64,000 nucleotides of DNA, from the NCBI GenBank assembly GCA_030431515.1, contig JAUIIX010000001.1:1-64000 (forward strand), given 5' to 3'. Both the position numbers and the translations under genes were made by a program. Positions 35,748 through 45,122 of the stretch are shown piece by piece (the first letter of the stretch is position 1; the number at the start of each line of letters is the position of its first letter). The notes beneath the pieces were generated by a model, which saw nothing but the letters and a program-made list of their open reading frames with translations, was not told the origin of the DNA and ran no database searches. The stretch is from a bacterium. GTDB taxonomy: Bacteria > Bacteroidota > Ignavibacteria > Kapaibacteriales > UBA2268.

Positions 35748-36518
35748 TCACTCCTCTATATCAACTTTTGTAATTTTGTTGATTTTTATATTCAAATGTT
35801 TTTCAGCGACTGAAATGAAATCATTAGGAGAATCTGTTACGTAATATTCTATTGTTCTATCGTTGCTTTTATTGCTTTCAATTAATTCTTTAGAAGCATA
35901 AAATCCAGTATCTATTATACTTATATCGCTCCCCATATATTTACTTATTCCTTTATGCAAAAAAGGATAATGAGTACAAGCAAGTATTAAGGTATCGATT
36001 TTTCCTTTAAATTCTGCAAGATATTCTTCAATTATTAGCTCAATTGCTTTATGTTCAATCATCCCAGCTTCTACAAAAGGCACAAACAGAGGTGTTGCTT
36101 TTGTAAGCACATTATATTTGCCATAAGTAGCAATTTCTTTTAAATAAGACTTACTATTTATAGTTGCTTGAGTTCCTATAACTCCGATATTCTTGTTTTT
36201 AGTCTTAGAAATTGCCCCTTTCACAGCGGGCTTTATCATTCCTATGAACTGAATATCTTGGAATTTATTTTTCAAATATTCTAAAGCAATTGCAGATGAT
36301 GTATTACACGCAATTACAATAGTTTGCACTCCTTTGCTTATCAAAAACTCAACTGCTTGTTCGGAGTATTTAATTATAGTTGAATCAGACTTATTTCCAT
36401 AAGGAACTCTTGCATTATCACCCAAATATATAAAATCCGTGTTCTGATGTTGCTCAAGTAAATGTCTGAGAACTGTAAGTCCACCAAGACCAGAATCAAA
36501 TACTCCAATTTTACCCAT
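35748..36518 (-). CDS. murI: Glutamate racemase
   Basis: A 256 aa enzyme converting L- to D-glutamate for peptidoglycan. It contains the N-terminal FDSGLGGLTVLRHL motif, YLGDNARVPYG, the first catalytic cysteine in IVIACNTSSA (Cys71) and the second in LILACTHYPF (Cys181). Both cofactor-independent racemase cysteines are therefore present. Length is standard. It starts three bases after the stop of the AbgT-type transporter gene, so the two are likely co-transcribed. Confidence 0.96.
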   Translation of the reverse strand: MGKIGVFDSGLGGLTVLRHLLEQHQNTDFIYLGDNARVPYGNKSDSTIIKYSEQAVEFLISKGVQTIVIACNTSSAIALEYLKNKFQDIQFIGMIKPAVKGAISKTKNKNIGVIGTQATINSKSYLKEIATYGKYNVLTKATPLFVPFVEAGMIEHKAIELIIEEYLAEFKGKIDTLILACTHYPFLHKGISKYMGSDISIIDTGFYASKELIESNKSNDRTIEYYVTDSPNDFISVAEKHLNIKINKITKVDIEE

Positions 36519-36521
36519 AAA

Positions 36522-38225
36522 TTATGGCATCTCCGGCATAGTATAGAACATCGGAGAATCTGGACCTAAAGGAACTTGGAATATAAACCATACCAAAAAG
36601 AATACTGTCCAAACTATGAAGAAGAAGAAGGTATAAGGCAACATAGTTGCTATAAGTGTACCAATTCCTGCTTTTTTATCATAACGCTGTAAGAAGGCGA
36701 TTATCAATGCAAAATAAGACATCATCGGAGAAATAATATTTGTAACCGAATCCCCAACTCTATAAGCACCTTGTGTTAATTCTGGTGAGAATCCAACTAA
36801 CATAAACATAGGGATAAACACTGGAGCCATAATTGCCCATTTTGCAGATGCAGAGCCCATTACTAAGTTGATTATTGCAGCTAAGATTATAAATGTAATC
36901 AATAGAGGTATTGAGTCAAATCCAGCTGTTGATAGAAATTCTGCACCATTAATTGCAAATATAAGCCCTAAGTTTGTCCAATTAAAGTATGCTACGAATT
37001 GAGCTGCAAAGAAAACAAGTACAATATATATACCAAGCGTTTCCATTGATTTACCCATTCCGTTCATTACATCACTATCACTTTTAAATGTTTTTGCACC
37101 AATTCCATAAGCAATTCCCATAAGCCCAGCACCTATAAAGATGAAAGCAACTATACTTTTAAGTGCAGGTTGTATTTTTTTAATAAAAAGAGCATCATCA
37201 GCAATGTTAATTTGTCTTAAGTAACCCCATTCTGGTGCAACACCAATCACAACAAATGTAATAAATACAATCAAAGCACCAATTGCATAGTAAATACCTT
37301 TTTTCTCAAGTTTTGTTAAGTCTTTTACTTTATCTTGGTCTTCTTTAGATAAAACTGTATCGCCTTCATATTCACCTAATCGTGGTTCAACTAATTTTTG
37401 AGTTACCCAAGTACCAGTAATTGCAATAAACAAAGTAGATGCAGCCATGAAGTAATAATTAGCAGCAGGTGAAACTGTATAAGTAGGGTCAATAATACGA
37501 GCCGCTTCTTGTGATAATCCTGCTAAAAGTGGGTCAATGGTTCCAAGTAATAGATTTGCACTATATCCGCCAGACACACCAGCAAATGCAGCAGCCATAC
37601 CAGCAATTGGATGTCTTCCTGCTCCGATGAACATTATCGCACCTAATGGAACTAAAAGTACATAACCTACTTCAGAAGCAGTATTTGATATTATTCCAGA
37701 AAATACTATAATAAATGTTAATATTGTATCAGGGTTGTTTTTATTCATCCATAAAATAAAGAAGGTTAGTCCAACTCCAAGTACTACAGCAATTAGAGCA
37801 ACCATCAAACTACCAGACGCAAAACTTCCAATTGCAACTATTAATACTAATAAACCAATCAAAATTTTATGAGAACTTTGTACAATTCCTCTGATAGTTG
37901 CAGCGATTAAGCCCGAACCTTCGGCAATACCAATACCAAGTAATGATACAAGCACTGTACCAAGTGGAGCAAAACCAGTGAAGTTGTCAACCATCTTCAT
38001 TAAAATCATTTGAATACCTTCGGTTGAAAGTAAATTGAATGGAGTTACTGTTTCATTAGTGGCTGGGTGGGTAACAGATAAATCTGTCATTGAGAAAATC
38101 CATGATAATAGGATAGTTAAACCAGCAAAAATAGCAAACAGAGTTGCCGGGTGTGGTAATAAATTCCCTATCTTTTCTACGATATTTAAAAACTTAGTAA
38201 TCAAACTTACTTTTTGCTTTGTCAT
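36522..38225 (-). CDS. AbgT-family transporter
   Basis: A 567 aa membrane protein with about 12 hydrophobic segments. It starts LNIVEKIGNLLPHPATLFAIFAG, typical of the AbgT (p-aminobenzoyl-glutamate transporter) family, and continues with NLLSTEGIQMILMKMVDNFTGFAPLGTVLVSLLGIGIAEGSGL and the conserved PMMSYFALIIAFLQRYDKKAGIGT near the C-terminus. AbgT proteins import p-aminobenzoyl-glutamate or export sulfonamide-type drugs. Which applies here is unknown, as no amidohydrolase abgA/B lies nearby. It is the first gene of a unit with murI (three-base gap). Confidence 0.92.
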   Translation of the reverse strand: MTKQKVSLITKFLNIVEKIGNLLPHPATLFAIFAGLTILLSWIFSMTDLSVTHPATNETVTPFNLLSTEGIQMILMKMVDNFTGFAPLGTVLVSLLGIGIAEGSGLIAATIRGIVQSSHKILIGLLVLIVAIGSFASGSLMVALIAVVLGVGLTFFILWMNKNNPDTILTFIIVFSGIISNTASEVGYVLLVPLGAIMFIGAGRHPIAGMAAAFAGVSGGYSANLLLGTIDPLLAGLSQEAARIIDPTYTVSPAANYYFMAASTLFIAITGTWVTQKLVEPRLGEYEGDTVLSKEDQDKVKDLTKLEKKGIYYAIGALIVFITFVVIGVAPEWGYLRQINIADDALFIKKIQPALKSIVAFIFIGAGLMGIAYGIGAKTFKSDSDVMNGMGKSMETLGIYIVLVFFAAQFVAYFNWTNLGLIFAINGAEFLSTAGFDSIPLLITFIILAAIINLVMGSASAKWAIMAPVFIPMFMLVGFSPELTQGAYRVGDSVTNIISPMMSYFALIIAFLQRYDKKAGIGTLIATMLPYTFFFFIVWTVFFLVWFIFQVPLGPDSPMFYTMPEMP

Positions 38226-39073
38226 ATTTTTTTAATTCACAATTATAAAAAAAACTAATTTAAGAAAATAATTATTGTTATCAATATTTTTTTGATGTTA
38301 AGCTAATTTTATTAGTAGAAAAAGTGATTGTTTTGAAGTAAATATAATAGAGGGTTGATTAAATTATGGATTGAGGGTTGTCATTTCTACTTTAATCAAA
38401 GACTGAAAAGAAGAAGATTCATTAATAATAAATTAAGAAAATTTTAAAACAAAAGAACTATATTCATAAACATTTAAGACTAAATGAAATAATATTAAAT
38501 GCCTCAAAGTTAAAAATCTATCCAAACATATCAGTAAATAAACCCACTACTTAAACAAAATAAAATAAAAAAACTGCATAAATCAGTCAAGATATTGAAA
38601 TATATAAAATCACAATAATATTCGCTACAAAAAGCTACAAATTTCTATAAAAATTAGTTCATTTGATCAAAGTCGAAATGAGATTAAATAATGGATATCA
38701 AAAAATTCAAGTCAGTTAAAAATTTCAGAGGAAAGAAAATTAATTGATTTCCCTCAATCAAATTCTATCTAAAAATAGTTATGATGATTGTATCAAGATA
38801 CACAATATTAAACGTTTATGAAATTGTTAGTTTTAATAAAAACTAAATGGTATAAAAAGAAATATGGGAGAGATTAATTATTATACTGAAAAATAAAAAT
38901 TTCTAATATAATTAGTAATAAAACTTGAACATTATCGTCCAATTGTTTCACTAAAAACAACAAAATGGTAAAAATACTTTATCATTCTTTTAAAATTTAT
39001 TTGTATTTTCGCATATAGGAAAAACAAATATTTTTATTTTACCTTAAATAAAATATATAGTATAGGAGATTAT
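38226..39073. other. 848-bp gene-free region
   Basis: This is the divergent intergenic space between abgT and trxB. No ORF above the track threshold on the plus or minus strand, no copy of the dispersed repeats and no convincing hairpin is visible. A TATTTTCG box (one mismatch to TAnnTTTG) around 39003 could serve trxB. The rest is A/T-rich DNA without recognisable content; possibly decayed sequence. Confidence 0.5.
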
Positions 39074-40015
39074 ATGGCAGAACATAGAAAAGTTATTATT
39101 ATTGGGTCAGGACCTGCAGGTTATACGGCTGGATTGTACTCTTCAAGAGCTGGTTTGGATACTTTGATTTTCGAAGGTCAAGAGCCAGGTGGACAACTAA
39201 TGACTACAACTGATGTAGAAAATTACCCTGGCTATCCTGATGGAATTATGGGGCCTGAAATGATGGAAGAATTTAAAAAACAAGCTACTCGTTTTGGAGC
39301 TGAAACTAGATTTGAAACTGTAACTAAGGTTGATTTTTCAAATAAACCTTTTAAAATGACAACTGATAAGAAAGATTATACTGCAGATGCTGTAATTATT
39401 GCTACTGGTGCAACTGCTAAAAAACTTCATATTGAGAGTGAAGATACTTACTGGGGTGCAGGTATTTCTGCTTGTGCTACTTGTGATGGTTTCTTCTTTA
39501 AAGGTGAAAAGAATATTATTATCATTGGTGGTGGAGATACTGCTATGGAAGAAGCAATTTACCTTACTAATTTTGGTGAAAAAGTTACTTTGATTAATAG
39601 ATCTAGTAATTTTAGGGCTTCTACTATTATGCTTGAAAGAGCTAGAAAACATCCAAAAATCGAGATAATGGAAAATTATGTAATAGATGAATTTGTCGGG
39701 ACTAATGACAAAGGTATTAAAAAACTAACAGGTGCTAAAGTTAAGAATACTGTAACTGGTGAAATTTCTATGGTTGAAGCTGGTGGTGCTTTTATCGCAA
39801 TTGGTCATAAACCTAATACAGATATTTTTAATGGAATAATTGATATGAATGAAGTTGGATATATTCATACAAAAGGGAAAAGTACTTACACTAATGTAGA
39901 AGGTGTATTTGCTTGCGGTGATGCGATGGACTGGACTTACAGACAAGCAGTAACTGCCGCTGGTACGGGCTGTTCGGCTGCTATTGATGCAGAAAGATGG
40001 TTATCTGAAAATTAA
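39074..40015 (+). CDS. trxB: Thioredoxin-disulfide reductase
   Basis: A 313 aa flavoprotein that reduces thioredoxin with NADPH. It shows the FAD Rossmann motif VIIIGSGPAGYTAGLYSSRA, the redox-active CATC (Cys134, Cys137) in GISACATCDGF, the NADPH motif IIIGGGDTAMEEA, and the C-terminal FAD motif GVFACGDAMD. Length is standard for the low-molecular-weight class. AGGAG precedes the ATG. It is followed 11 bases later by tsaE and then a hybrid kinase, an apparent three-gene transcript. Confidence 0.96.
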   Translation: MAEHRKVIIIGSGPAGYTAGLYSSRAGLDTLIFEGQEPGGQLMTTTDVENYPGYPDGIMGPEMMEEFKKQATRFGAETRFETVTKVDFSNKPFKMTTDKKDYTADAVIIATGATAKKLHIESEDTYWGAGISACATCDGFFFKGEKNIIIIGGGDTAMEEAIYLTNFGEKVTLINRSSNFRASTIMLERARKHPKIEIMENYVIDEFVGTNDKGIKKLTGAKVKNTVTGEISMVEAGGAFIAIGHKPNTDIFNGIIDMNEVGYIHTKGKSTYTNVEGVFACGDAMDWTYRQAVTAAGTGCSAAIDAERWLSEN

Positions 40016-40026
40016 ATATTATAAAA

Positions 40027-40500
40027 ATGAAAAAACAAATAGTTAAAAGTTCTAATCAAAAGGAAACTTTTGAAATAGGTAGAAATTTTGCTGAGGGCTT
40101 AGAATTAGGCGATACAGTTGCTTTTTTTGGCGATTTAGGAATGGGCAAAACTGAGTTTATTAAAGGGATTTGCGATTATTTTAGAGTAGAAGATCTTGTT
40201 ACAAGTCCTACTTATACTATTATGAATAGATATAATGGAAGTGGCAAGATTAGCAATCATGATATTCCTATTTATCATATAGATTTGTATAGAATTGAAA
40301 ATGAAGACGAATTAGATGAAGTTGGATTTTTAGATTGTGTTTATGAAAATAATTCTATTAAATTGGTTGAATGGGCTGAAAATGCGAATAATAATTTTCC
40401 AAAAAACAAGTATATGGTGAAAATTATGCAAGATTCAAGTGAGCCAGATAAAAGAATTATTGAAATATATAGTCAAGAACTAATTAGTGAAATAGTATGA
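40027..40500 (+). CDS. tsaE: tRNA threonylcarbamoyladenosine biosynthesis ATPase TsaE
   Basis: A 157 aa P-loop protein. Walker A is FFGDLGMGKTEFIKGI (Lys41), followed by the family motifs VTSPTYTIMNRY and YHIDLYRIENEDELDEVGFLDC and a C-terminal LVEWAENAN. TsaE works with TsaB and TsaD to make t6A37 in ANN-decoding tRNAs. tsaB and tsaD are not in the window. The last four bases overlap the ATG of the hybrid kinase gene. Confidence 0.95.
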   Translation: MKKQIVKSSNQKETFEIGRNFAEGLELGDTVAFFGDLGMGKTEFIKGICDYFRVEDLVTSPTYTIMNRYNGSGKISNHDIPIYHIDLYRIENEDELDEVGFLDCVYENNSIKLVEWAENANNNFPKNKYMVKIMQDSSEPDKRIIEIYSQELISEIV

Positions 40501-41603
40501 AAAAAATCTTAGTTATTGATGACGCTGAATTTATATTAGATAGTACATCAACTTTGTTGTCCTTTGAAGGTTATGAAGTTTATACTGCTTCTGATGGAGT
40601 GGAAGGTGTGGCTGCTGCCAAAGAGCATGCCCCAGACCTTATTCTATGCGACATTTCTATGCCAAATCTTGATGGTTATGGTGTTATTCAACAACTAAGA
40701 GCAAATAAAGAAACGGTTTCGACTCCATTTATATTCTTAACTGCTTTTACAGAAAAGCAGAATATGAGAATGGGAATGGAGTTGGGGGCTGATGATTTTC
40801 TTGTTAAGCCATATACTCGAGATGAGTTGCTTGCGGCTATTGAATCTCAATGGAAAAAGAATAAAATTGTTCAGGATAAAATTCAATCAAAAGTTGATGA
40901 AGTTGGTAAAAACTTAAATTATGCTTTACCTCACGAATTTAGAACTGTTATCAATCAAGTAAAGGGCTCGGCTAAATTACTTGAGAATAGTGGTGAAGAT
41001 ATTGCTAAAGAAGAAGTTAAGGAATTAACTCAAGATATTATGAGTTCGTGCGACAGACTTCTAAAGATTACTGAAAATTTCTTACTTTATGTTAGAATAG
41101 AATCTTTAGCAAGTAACCCTGAATTGAAAAGAAAATTAAGATTGATGGAAACTCATGAACCAGGTGCATTGTTTTATGATTTATTAAATAATGTTGCAAT
41201 GCGTTTTGATAGATTTGATGATATTGTTATCGGCGAAATTCCAGATACTATTTTAATTGAAATGTCTTCTGAGAGTTTTCATAAAATCACAGATGAATTG
41301 CTTGATAATGCATTCAAATTTTCTGATAAAGGCACACCAATCACTTTAAATTTATGGATGGAACACAAAAAAATGTGTATTAGCATCGAAGATAAAGGTA
41401 GAGGAATGTCGCAGGACATGATTAATAATATTGGTGCTTATATTCAGTTTGAAAGAAATATGTATGAGCAACAAGGTGTTGGACTTGGGCTGGTTATTGC
41501 AAAAAGAATGATAGAGCTTCATGACGGTGAATTTAAGATTAACTCTATAGAAAATGAAGGAACTAAAGTTACTTTTTCAATTCCTTCAAGAGTTTATTTA
41601 TAA
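40497..41603 (+). CDS. Hybrid response regulator-histidine kinase
   Basis: A 368 aa soluble protein. An N-terminal receiver domain (KKILVIDDAEFILDS, phospho-acceptor Asp52 in LILCDISMPNLDGYG, Lys in FLVKPYTRDE) is joined to a HisKA dimerisation helix with His146 (YALPHEFRTVINQVKGSAKLL) and a HATPase_c domain (N-box DELLDNAFKFSD, G1 IEDKGRGMS, G2 GVGLGLVIAKRM). No transmembrane segment or DNA-binding output is present, so it is a cytoplasmic kinase with its receiver in front. It starts by ATGA overlap with tsaE and ends one base from the convergent AddB-like gene. Partner and signal are unknown. Confidence 0.92.
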   Translation: MKKILVIDDAEFILDSTSTLLSFEGYEVYTASDGVEGVAAAKEHAPDLILCDISMPNLDGYGVIQQLRANKETVSTPFIFLTAFTEKQNMRMGMELGADDFLVKPYTRDELLAAIESQWKKNKIVQDKIQSKVDEVGKNLNYALPHEFRTVINQVKGSAKLLENSGEDIAKEEVKELTQDIMSSCDRLLKITENFLLYVRIESLASNPELKRKLRLMETHEPGALFYDLLNNVAMRFDRFDDIVIGEIPDTILIEMSSESFHKITDELLDNAFKFSDKGTPITLNLWMEHKKMCISIEDKGRGMSQDMINNIGAYIQFERNMYEQQGVGLGLVIAKRMIELHDGEFKINSIENEGTKVTFSIPSRVYL

Positions 41604-41604
41604 T

Positions 41605-44600
41605 TTAATACCTTATCATTAAATTTACATCTTCGTCATATTTATTTTTATTCCCATTAAATTCGAAATTCTTTTCTAATATTCTATTATAAGTTTCTGA
41701 TAATAGTTTTTCTTGAAAATTCAAAGAATCTTTAATAATAATACTTTTTTCGGGCTCTTTTTCGTTAATTTTCTGTAAAGCATAGAATTTCATACAATCA
41801 GTAGCTTTTTCAAAGCTCTTTAAATTGTAGTAATAAGCGTATTTAAAATCAACATTATCGTCATTTAAAGTAATTCCTTTATCATTTAAAATTAATTCAT
41901 AATTATTTTTAATTATTTCTTTAATTGCTTTTAAATATATTAGCATTTGGAAACTATGCTCACCTTTAGTGTTATCATCTGTAACCTTCATTTTTTTATC
42001 AGAAGATTTGTAGTCAACTATTCCAATTTGTAGCACATCATTTTGGTAATTCAAATCAACTCTATCTATTGTCCCAGTGAAAATAACTTCTTTTGAATTT
42101 AAAGTCATAGCATATTGAAATTGCTCAATTGAAAATTCATGCATAGAAGGATATAGTCCGTTTAAAACGAATAACTCTTTTTCATTATCTATAAAATCAA
42201 ATACTTTTTTGTGTACTAAGTTCTTCTGGAATTTAAAGAATTCATTGTCTGGGAAATCGCTAAAAACATTATTTATTTGTTCATTAATTATGTCGTCATA
42301 ATTACTAAATAGATTTATATCTACTGGATACACGTCATCTAATTCTGTATTTTTAGATTTTAAATAAAATGGGTAATTTTCACTTTTCATTAAATCAGCA
42401 AATGAAGCATAAATCCCTCTAATTACAGCATGATAAATCAAACCAATTTCATTTAACATTGGCGTTTCTTCATAAGAATCTTTACCGTATAAATTCATTA
42501 CATTTTTAACGAAAAAACTATAAGGAAAGTTCTTTAATGAATCAATTTTTGTTGCTGAAAACTTTGAATTAGATACTTTAAGAATTTGTCTATTCGAATC
42601 TATTGATAAATTATTTAATACACCATTTCTACTTGATTCTCTGATATCATTATCTAAATCAATTATATCATAATTATCATAATCATGTTTCACAAGTTCG
42701 TAAGTATCATTAAATAATTTTACTTCTTCTTTATTAATTAATTGAATATTACTTATTAATCTAATTAAATCAGATATATAATGCGATCTAATTTTTTCAC
42801 TTGAACCATCATATCGTGGATGAGTAAAGTAAACTTTTTCACTTAAATTATCATTAGCAAAAAGTAAATCATTTAGTAATTCTTCCTCATTTCGTTTGTG
42901 ACGAGATTCGCTATTTTTTAATTCACGACCAATTACTTCATCAGTTTTATAAAACATTGGGAACTGACCTTCTATGGCACCACAAAGTATAGTTACTTTT
43001 CTATCAATTCCACGACCTTGTTCGATAGAAGTTAAAGTAACGGAAGTGTCATATAATTCACGTATTTGGTATCTTTTTCTGTCAAGTACAAAATATAATG
43101 TTTCTAATAAATCGGCAAGTTTGAATTTTTTATCTTTAAACTTATGATTAATATAAAGAGTATTATCTAAAATATCCATAAAGGATTTTATTGCACTAAA
43201 TATTCTTTCTTTTTCTCGAGTATGATAAAAATACTTAAATTCTATGTTATTTTCATCTATATCTTCGATTCTCTCTAAATTAAAAACATTTTTAAAATCA
43301 ATTAATTTAATAAAAGTATTAACTAATTCATTTAAACTTTTTCTTTTAAAATTATTCTTTAATTTATCAATATTATAAAATTTAAATATATAATTCAAGT
43401 AAGATTTGTAAGTATGTAAGGCATTTATATCTTTTTCTGATTTAATTTTAGAAATTAATGAATCAACTTTTTTTAATCTATAATCTAAATTATTATAATT
43501 AAATCTATATTTCTCGGTGATTTTGATAAATTCAGATTTATTAAAATGATCGTCAAAATTAAACCAAGGAGATTTAATAATTTTGAATAAATATTTATTA
43601 TTAAATCCACTATTAATAAATTCTAAATAAGTTAAAATTAAATCCACTATAGGTGAGTATTTAACGCTATATCTATCACTAATATTAAATGGAATACTTG
43701 CATTATCAAACTTGAATTTAAGTGCTTTGCTATAGTCTGCTGGATTACGAGCAAAAATCATAATGTCTTTTGCTTCGTAATTATCTTCAACTATTAATTT
43801 TTTTACTAATTTACTTATAAATTCGATTTCATTTTTTTTATCTTCACATTCAAATACTTTTATTTCATTTTTGGTGTCAATTTTTTTACTTATTTTATTA
43901 TCATATTTAAATAAGTTTTCAGTAATAAAAGTATTTATATCATTATTATTATTTATTATTTCTAATTCAGAATTTAATGTTATCAAGTCATTCAATCCAT
44001 TATAACCAGGTATTTGGGGATTATTTTTAGCTAAAAAATCAAATTTAATGACTATTTTACTTCCTTTATCAATTAGTACTTTTAATAAATCAATTTCTCT
44101 TTTTTTAAATTCTTTAAAATATTGGAAATAATAAACATATCCATTATCAAAGTTCCAATTTCCTGACTCAATTTGATGAATTAATAGTTCTATTAAATCA
44201 GATTCAGTATAATAATCAGTAATTAATTTATTTAATTCTTTATAAATAGAAATAACGTCATGTAATTTATCTTTATTTGAAAATTTAGTTTCATTATCTT
44301 TTAAATCATTTTCTAAGTCTTCTACTTTTATTCCTTTTTTAATTAAACCCCATATAATATCTGTAAGTAAATTAGACATTTTTTTTGTAGGAATATTAGT
44401 ATGATTAGAATAATAAATAAAATTAGCTTTAGGATAAGCAATTTCTATAAATGAAATAAAAATATCTTCTGTAAGAAGCTTCTTATGTAATTTATAATCT
44501 ATATTATAGGTGATTAATTTTAAAAAGTCACTAAAATTATAATAAAGTTCCCCAGAATAGGGTAATTCACTTTTTTTCCATAGATTATCAATAAATTCTT

Positions 44601-44757
44601 TTTCACGGTAAAGACAGAGTTTGTTGGTTGGAAATATAATTTTAGTTTTAAAAGATTTACTTTTAGAATAATCTTCTATACATTGATTCTCAATATTTTC
44701 TAAGTTGTAAAAATCTTCAATATTTGTAATTGATTTACTATATATTAAGTAGTTCAT
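41605..44757 (-). CDS. AddB-like PD-(D/E)XK nuclease/inactive helicase protein
   Basis: A 1050 aa protein rich in Lys, Asn and Asp. The N-terminal ~800 residues have the layout of the degenerate superfamily-I helicase in AddB-type proteins but no Walker A GxGKT loop; VILTSIEQGRG-like and VTILCGAIEGQFP blocks occur near residue 590. The C-terminal ~250 residues form a RecB-type nuclease: FSATKIDSLKNFPYSFFVKNV, GTIDRVDL, and IVDYKSSDKKMKV (catalytic Asp and Asp-x-Lys). The cysteines that bind iron-sulfur in many AddB/AdnA nucleases are not at the FPYSFF site. It probably forms a recombination exonuclease with AddA, which is not adjacent. The ATG shares one base with the upstream stop. Confidence 0.8.
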   Translation of the reverse strand: MNYLIYSKSITNIEDFYNLENIENQCIEDYSKSKSFKTKIIFPTNKLCLYREKEFIDNLWKKSELPYSGELYYNFSDFLKLITYNIDYKLHKKLLTEDIFISFIEIAYPKANFIYYSNHTNIPTKKMSNLLTDIIWGLIKKGIKVEDLENDLKDNETKFSNKDKLHDVISIYKELNKLITDYYTESDLIELLIHQIESGNWNFDNGYVYYFQYFKEFKKREIDLLKVLIDKGSKIVIKFDFLAKNNPQIPGYNGLNDLITLNSELEIINNNNDINTFITENLFKYDNKISKKIDTKNEIKVFECEDKKNEIEFISKLVKKLIVEDNYEAKDIMIFARNPADYSKALKFKFDNASIPFNISDRYSVKYSPIVDLILTYLEFINSGFNNKYLFKIIKSPWFNFDDHFNKSEFIKITEKYRFNYNNLDYRLKKVDSLISKIKSEKDINALHTYKSYLNYIFKFYNIDKLKNNFKRKSLNELVNTFIKLIDFKNVFNLERIEDIDENNIEFKYFYHTREKERIFSAIKSFMDILDNTLYINHKFKDKKFKLADLLETLYFVLDRKRYQIRELYDTSVTLTSIEQGRGIDRKVTILCGAIEGQFPMFYKTDEVIGRELKNSESRHKRNEEELLNDLLFANDNLSEKVYFTHPRYDGSSEKIRSHYISDLIRLISNIQLINKEEVKLFNDTYELVKHDYDNYDIIDLDNDIRESSRNGVLNNLSIDSNRQILKVSNSKFSATKIDSLKNFPYSFFVKNVMNLYGKDSYEETPMLNEIGLIYHAVIRGIYASFADLMKSENYPFYLKSKNTELDDVYPVDINLFSNYDDIINEQINNVFSDFPDNEFFKFQKNLVHKKVFDFIDNEKELFVLNGLYPSMHEFSIEQFQYAMTLNSKEVIFTGTIDRVDLNYQNDVLQIGIVDYKSSDKKMKVTDDNTKGEHSFQMLIYLKAIKEIIKNNYELILNDKGITLNDDNVDFKYAYYYNLKSFEKATDCMKFYALQKINEKEPEKSIIIKDSLNFQEKLLSETYNRILEKNFEFNGNKNKYDEDVNLMIRY

Positions 44758-45068
44758 TATTGATTATGGTATTTATTAATTAAAGAATTTAATAATTTAA
44801 TATAAATTAGTAAATCATGATTAACAACTTCTTCAGGTGATTTATTTTGTTTTGCATAAACTTCACAAATCTCTAAATTAATGAGTTTTACCAACCTAAT
44901 ACAATTATAATGGTGGTAATTATCATTAAAATCATTAAATTTAATTTTAACAATTTCTTTTGCTATTTCATGTGTAGTTTTCTCTCTGAAATCAGATTTA
45001 ATTAATTTAATTGCATATTTTTTAACTAATTCTTCATCATGAACAACTACGTCTCCACCTTTTAACAT
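44757..45068 (-). CDS. Small hypothetical protein upstream of the addB-like gene
   Basis: A 103 aa predominantly helical soluble protein (EELVKKYAIKLIKSDFREKTTHEIAKEIVKIKFND) with a His/Tyr/Asn cluster (DNYHHYNC). It has no signal peptide and no recognised domain. Its stop codon shares one base with the addB-like start (TAATG), so the two are translationally coupled. A TATATTTG promoter box lies about 30 bases before its ATG, making it the first gene of a two-gene unit. A role in recombination is suggested only by its position. Confidence 0.7.
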   Translation of the reverse strand: MLKGGDVVVHDEELVKKYAIKLIKSDFREKTTHEIAKEIVKIKFNDFNDNYHHYNCIRLVKLINLEICEVYAKQNKSPEEVVNHDLLIYIKLLNSLINKYHNQ

Positions 45069-45096
45069 AAAATTATAAATCCTCTTTGAAATTTAG

Positions 45097-45104
45097 CAAA
45101 TATA
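45097..45104 (-). promoter_or_regulatory. Putative -7 box TATATTTG
   Basis: A perfect TAnnTTTG match on the minus strand, 28 bases upstream of the 103-aa gene start, in a 54-base intergenic space. It implies that the addB-like unit is transcribed separately from the LptF/G cluster upstream. Confidence 0.55.
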
Positions 45105-45122
45105 ATAAAATATAAAATAAAA

